Shown here: positions 59,201-64,000 of the stretch, piece after piece
How positions within the stretch are numbered: position 1 is the stretch's first letter
Layout of the letters: every line of letters begins with the position of its first letter
Source: Pleodorina starrii
Taxonomy: Eukaryota; Chlorophyta; Chlorophyceae; Chlamydomonadales; Volvocaceae
Assembly (NCBI GenBank): GCA_030267565.1
Contig: BRXU01000002.1
Location: 3,161,501 to 3,225,500 of the forward strand
Reading direction: 5' to 3'
Length of the DNA stretch: 64,000 bases
Translations under genes and position numbers: made by a program
The notes under the pieces: model-generated
The model's input: the letters and a program-made list of their open reading frames with translations, nothing else
The model's database searches: none
What the model was told of the DNA's origin: nothing

Positions 59201-60844
59201 TGCCGCCGCCGCTGCTGGCGGCCCGGCGGCGTCCGCCGCCGCGCGCGTCGCCGCCGCCACCGCCGCCACCGCCGCCGCAATGGCCGCAGCCAGCTCCTCC
59301 GGATTAGCGGACAGCAGCGACGGCAAGCCCTCCACACCGCCGACAGCAGGGACGGCGCCTGCCGCCGACTCAACCGCGCTCGCGATCTCAGGATCAGCCG
59401 CCGCAGTGGCTGTGGTATGACCCGCCACGCCGGCGACGTCCGGCCCTCCGCTGCCTCCGTGCTCGGTAGGCTGACCAAACAGCGCCGCGGTAGCGGCAGC
59501 CGCAGCGGCAGCGCTCGCCGGGGGCTCCGCCACCGCCACTGCGGGGCCGGGCCCCTGGCCCGGCGCCGCGCCCACCGAAGCCGGCCCCCCGGGCGAGATG
59601 CAGGAAGGCTGCGGGGCGCCCAGCCCAGCGCCGACCGCTGCGGCGCCTTGACAGCTGCCGCCAGCTGCGCCCTGGGCGACGGGTGCGGGGTCGGCAGCGG
59701 CGGGCGCTGCAGCAGCGGCGGCGGCCGCCGCTGCCGCTCTCTTCATCGCTCGCAGCTGGGCGACGGTGAGGGCCTTGAAGGGCTGCGGCGCTGCCGGTGC
59801 GGACTGCGGGGCTGGCTGCTGTTGCGGCGGCGGCCCAGAGGGCTGGGATTGCGGCAGCGCCGCGTCCGACTGCGGGCCTGGCGGTGGGAGGACCTGCGGC
59901 TGGGGCGGCCCTGCGGGTGCTTCAGGCGGTGTTGTCGGCGCCGCGGTGGCGGGCCCCGAGCCGTGGTGCTGATAATCCACCGCGGGCGGCTGCGCTGCCG
60001 GGTGCAAGGCTGCGGCCGGCTGCGGGCCTGCAGGCTGCGGCTGCGGCGCGGCTGCCGGCGCCGTCGCGGGGTTGGTGCCTGCTGTCCCAGTCGTGGCGCT
60101 GCCCCATGCGCCTTGGTCGGGCGATCCCAGCTGCTGAGGCCGCTGTGGGCCCTCCTCGGCTCGCTGCATGAGCAACGGCGCTGGCTGGGTGGAGTTGCTG
60201 GGAGCGCCTTCGAGCGGCATTGGCAGGTCGAGGCTTGCGCACGCGGCGGGGCCGTGCCTGGCCGAGCCGGAAACGCCGAGGGACACGTGCGCTGGCTGAT
60301 GCGATCGCGATTGTAGCTGGTGAAAATGCACGGGCTCCGTTATGGCGGCGCATTGGCCTGGGAAGGGGCCGGAGCCAGGGCTGGAGACAGCAATTGAGGC
60401 CATGTCGAGGCTGGCGGCCACCTGTAGGGCGCCCTCGCCACCCCCCGAGTTCTGGGCATGTAAGGCCACTGGTGGTGAGGTGGCTGGACCCGCATGTGCT
60501 TGTGTTGGGCTGGATTGCGCGTGGGAGGAGAAGGGCGGCGCCGCCTGCGCTTGTTCACACGGCGCCGCACCGGCCGGTTCGTGAGGGCCGGTCGTACCGC
60601 TGCCGACGGGGGCAGTGATGCCAATGGCCATCGCTAGCTCGTCCAGTACTGCAAACACGCTGCTGGGCAGTGCACCGAAGTCGGCGCCGGCGCTGGCATC
60701 GCGGGGTGCTGCCGGAGGCAGGCCCACGGCCCCTTGCACAGCTGCCCCTGTCGGCCCAGGCGCTTGAGTCTCAAACCCCACGGTGCATGCTGCGCCTCCG
60801 GGCAAGCGTTGCGCCGCATGTGCTGCATGGTACACGCCCTCCAT
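53297..60844 (-). CDS. Low-complexity RS-domain nuclear protein with PHRF1/SCAF-like C-terminus, about 2065 aa
   Basis: Six exons on the minus strand: 56791-60844, 56279-56478, 55751-55867, 54019-55593, 53697-53855 and 53297-53389. They total 2066 codons. The start is ATG in AAAATGG at 60844. Exon 1 encodes 1351 residues of Ala/Gln/Pro-rich sequence with Gln and His7 runs, an EQAAR-type pentapeptide repeat and a long charged coiled coil (RIQQERQRKEAEEARLAQ). The middle (exons 2-3) is folded-looking (VFVTYVPRSSIPRLVRQEAA; QVTSKMNYELLFRK). Exon 4 is Ala/Gly-rich with acidic patches (FASSDSEDGEDG) and an RS domain (RSRSRSRSRKRSRSRSR). The C-terminal 80 residues (LEPLYRASLLSKDAYKRAAA through KFIMKVVEREQQ) resemble the conserved tail of PHRF1/SCAF1-type CTD-associated factors. 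A role in splicing or RNA polymerase II-coupled processing is inferred from this and the RS domain. No RING or PHD finger was seen. Confidence 0.7.
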
Positions 60845-61390
60845 TTTGCTCCAGCCTCATACAGGTGCACAACGACCTCGATGTCGGGCGAGCATGCACT
60901 GCCACAGCGTGCGCTAAGCCTTACGCCATTGCGTCAAATCATGCTCGAGGCAGTCTCACGCATGCGAGTTAATCACCTCATGTTACCTACACTAATCTTG
61001 AGGCGTATAAAATTGAACTCCAGCAGGACAGGGTTTAGCAGATTAGCACTCATCTGCATGAGTGTTTTTTTGATGTATGCTGTACGGCCGCTCAAAACCA
61101 GCTAGGTCACCCGGTAAGAAGTGCCGATATAAACGGTATGATGATTTTGGCAGGATACAGATTTTAACGGCATACGACCACACTTTGACCAGAATTACGG
61201 CGAACACGGAAGCACATTTTATACAACAGTAATCAGCATTCGGTATTCTATTTACACCAATTACACAGGGATACATGTATTGTCGTAAATAAGTTGCAAA
61301 CTTCTGAATATAGAAGGTCACGTTTCGGACCACTATTCGTGTCCTCTAACGACACACAGACCGCTATGCTTGTCCAATTTACTCTTTAAT
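60845..61390. other. Divergent AT-rich spacer between the RS-domain gene and the transposase gene
   Basis: No coding ORF. A TATA-like tataaaa lies at 61006-61012 on the + strand, 379 nt before the transposase ATG. This stretch should include the 5' end of the transposon. No terminal inverted repeat could be recognised because the other end is outside the window. Confidence 0.4.
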
Positions 61391-64000
61391 ATGGCCGAGA
61401 GTGAGAAGAAACTTCGGCGGCTTCCAAACAAGATCTCTATCGGTGTATCTTGCTGCCCTGGCCATTCCACACCAATTTCAGCTCGACGACAGCCTAGACC
61501 TGGCCAGTTGGTGCCCCGGACTGCGACAAAGCGCCTGAAAGTAAACTATCCCGTCGAGGACGTAGCTGTAGACCAGGACACAGATCTCCCGCCAGACCAT
61601 CCGACGGGCCCGCGTCCGTACCGCACGCCGGATACTCGCACTTGGGCCGAAAGGCAGGAAAGGCAGGAGGCGGCGTGGGGGTTCCAGTTCCCCGAGATCC
61701 AGAAGCAGCTCTTGCGGAACGCAGCAATTCACGCGCAAATTAAGCGCGACGTGTCGGCCACTCTGCTGGGGTTAGTCCAGACCCGCCTGGATGGACTGAC
61801 TTCCACCTGGCGCACGCAGCACAGCTGCGGAGACCCGCAGCACCACCCCGGCAATCTGGATGGACGGTTCAAGCAGGATCTGGCGACGACCGTCCGTTAT
61901 ATTGGCCTTCTATCCTCTGGGCCGTTGTACGTACCTGCGGTCACCTGCCAGATGTGCCAAGTGCAGTACGTACCCCACCCAGTCGAAGCAGGATGCTTCC
62001 CGAGTTCCCCGGTCGACCCCCATGTCTGGTACGACCTACACGTACATGAGGCGTACAACGTGCTCGGGTTGGAAGGGCTCAGCGCTACCGGTAGGTAATC
62101 GACAGACGACATACCAGGCATGGAGCGGCGCAGCAGACCGGACACAAAGAACAACATGCTTGACTCTTGATGTCTGATCAGTCGTTCAATCAAACGCTCC
62201 GTGTTTTTCACACACCCAACCCTCCGTATAGCCTGCGTTCCCCCCTTCACGCGACTCGCTCCACTTACCCGCGCACCCTGCCGATCTGTTGCGTGCCCCC
62301 CAGACTCCTACCCAACGTACCCCATGATGTCCCGCGCTTCCCACTCTGCCAATGTCATCCTCACACCATTATTTACCCGCGCACCCCACCTTCCGCAGAC
62401 TTCGCTGAATACGTGGAAGAGAGTACTGGCGAGCACGTGGATGACCGTCAATTCCTGGGCTCGTTCTTGCTTACCTGCGGACGTCGGGAAGCGTGGACAC
62501 CCTCGAAGCGCTCGGTGTGGAAGGCATGGACACGGGGCCTTTCGCGGACTGCCCCATCTGTGCAACGCTGCCTAAACCCGCTGAAGGTACGACCACACAG
62601 CTTCCCCTTTATAAAATGCCACATTGCAAGATTGGTATTTCGCGTTTTTGACCGCATTTCCCGGTAGGCGCCCTTCCCCGTGGGTACTAGAAATTTAATG
62701 AGGCTCCTAGTAGTGGATAGTCAGGGGCCCGCGGCTGTAAGCGGAGTCTCAAGGCAACGCCCCCCCCCTACTGCGGGTTCGCTACCTTGTTGTGCGCACG
62801 CGGTTCTCGCTGGGTAGTTCGCATTCTGGTCCGGCGGGGGGTAATAAGAAGGGCCCGGGGCGAGGGGAACGCAACGCAGTTACCTGGAATATTACCTGAG
62901 GATTACCTGTTATCTCCAGCAGAAAGAAAGCGAGCGCGTGGCCGCGTCGCCGCCGACCAACCCCAGACGGACTGGCACACGACAGCGGGGCGGCGGGGGG
63001 ATCCCTTGTCCGGAGGTCCCCACGGCAATGTCGAGCTTGCAATGCCGAGCAACCACCACCGAATCCATCATGGCAAGTACGACATTGCGTTCCCCATGAC
63101 CACGAGGCCTAGTGACAGTGTGATCGACGTTGTTGTCACACCCCAATATGCCTGTCATGTACTCCCTATTTCAGGCCCGGAGACGTCGCCCGGGGAGGAG
63201 CCCGGGCCTCAGCCAGCTTACCCACTGGCAGTGTCGCTGGACGCCGTAACCAAACTTGGTCACTATGCGAACTGCGGGACTGGTTCGGGAAATTCCCTAG
63301 CTCACCTTGACCGGTACTTCGGACCTGTTGACGCGCGCGTCAGCTCCGCGCACTCGGCCGGGAAGCTCGACTTGCGCAGCACGATAGGAGATCCCACGCT
63401 TGACTGCACACCCTTTGATGGGGATGCACCATGTGTGTCATCGCTCCACTGTGCGCGCCCTGACGCCCCGTCCGCCAGTGGGCCATGCGACATTCACGGC
63501 GTTTGCGGTGCTGTGTGTATGCATACAGTCCCGCTGCGCAGCGTCTTCTGCGATATGCGCACACCAGAGCAGTTTGCTTACTATCTCCTGATGCTGGGTC
63601 ACATCATCCAGCAGCGGCCTGACCTGAAGCACGTGTACATGGACTTCGGCTGCCGCATCGCCAGTACTTGGCAACGGTATGTTGCCAAGCACCCCGAGCT
63701 GCCCCCCGAGGCTGCCGGGCTGGAGATCATGGTCAACTGGATGCACGGCAACGGCCACGGTGTCGCGTGCCAGCTGACCAACAGCGGGCGGTACAGGAAG
63801 GGAGCCGGGCGCCGTATCGGCGAGGAAATTGAGCAGCTTTGGAGCGGCACCAAGGTGTGTTACCGAATGCACGTTGAATCGCTGTGTCGTCTTTGCATTG
63901 TGGAGGAAGGTCTCTCACGTCGTCTCCCGCTCGTACCCCTCGTGCAGCCCGTGGCGGGCCTGGTTCGGTACATGACGCAGGCGCGCAGACGGGACTTTGT
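61391..64000 (+). mobile_element. KDZ (Kyakuja-Dileera-Zisupton) transposase gene, 3' partial, probable frameshift
   Basis: Proposed exons: 61391-62090, 62399-62586, 62920-63854 and 63948 to the window end. KDZ proteins are DDE-type transposases of large DNA transposons. Seen are an N-terminal region with CQMCQ and WYDLHVHEAYNVLGLEG, then DFAEYVEESTGEHVDDRQ, CPIC, and the core block. The core runs CGAVCMHTVPLRSVFCDMRT, PEQFAYYLLMLG, HVYMDFGCRIASTW, VNWMHGNGHGVACQL, SGRYRKGAGRRIGEEIEQLW, then PVAGLVRYMTQARRRDF. In exon 2 the frame must shift by one base at about 62440-62460. Before it the frame gives EHVDDRQF; after it another frame gives AYLRTSGSVDTLEALGVEGM and PFADCPIC, and that second frame has a TGA just upstream. 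The copy is therefore probably a decaying element, unless the base is a sequencing error. The start ATG at 61391 is the first in frame. Confidence 0.85.

Noticed and set aside
58949..60316. 455-codon open frame on the + strand
   Set aside because: Antisense of the Gln/Ala/Pro-rich exon of the minus-strand RS-domain gene. GC-rich repeats keep several frames open.

Overview
The window is nuclear DNA from a green alga of the volvocine lineage (Chlamydomonas/Volvox type). The reasons are a GC-rich sequence, genes cut into many short GT-AG exons with 100-500 nt introns, TGTAA polyadenylation signals 3' of stop codons, G/T-rich 3' untranslated regions, and clear ciliary (IFT144), plastid-type small heat-shock and KDZ-transposon genes. 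No bacterial-style operons, CRISPR arrays, rRNA genes or canonical tRNA genes were seen.

Layout. 1-6690 (+): 3' half of the gene for the intraflagellar-transport-A subunit IFT144/WDR19. 7949-13262 (+): coiled-coil protein of unknown family. 17161-18936 (-): receiver-domain (response-regulator-like) protein with no recognisable DNA-binding output. 20349-24073 (+): DUF89-type 4'-phosphopantetheine phosphatase. 24999-27719 (+): unrecognised protein with an internal domain duplication. 28078-28369: long imperfect hairpin between two convergent genes. 28724-30657 (-): small unknown protein with a possible targeting peptide. 31639-33558 (+): organellar (probably plastid) HSP20/HSP22 small heat-shock protein with heat-shock elements and a TATA box upstream. 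33559-38201: gene-poor, repeat-bearing stretch with a tRNA-like SINE candidate, a heptanucleotide array and palindromes. 38202-52238 (+): giant 17-exon DUF3638/DUF3645 gene, about 3255 aa, with helicase-like ATPase motifs. 53297-60844 (-): about 2065-aa low-complexity, RS-domain nuclear protein with a PHRF1/SCAF-like C-terminus. 61391-64000 (+, runs off the window): KDZ-family transposase gene with an apparent frameshift.

Exon models were built by hand from splice-site consensus and reading-frame continuity. Where every junction keeps phase and the total is divisible by three (IFT144, DUF89, HSP22, DUF3638, the RS-domain gene, the receiver gene and the 28.7-kb gene) the models are fairly secure. 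The weak junctions are the last intron of the coiled-coil gene, exon 3 of the 24999 gene, the exon 5/6 junction of the DUF3638 gene and the interior of the transposase. The genes look functionally independent (cilium, signalling, CoA metabolism, proteostasis, RNA processing, mobile DNA). There is no evidence of a co-ordinated cluster.
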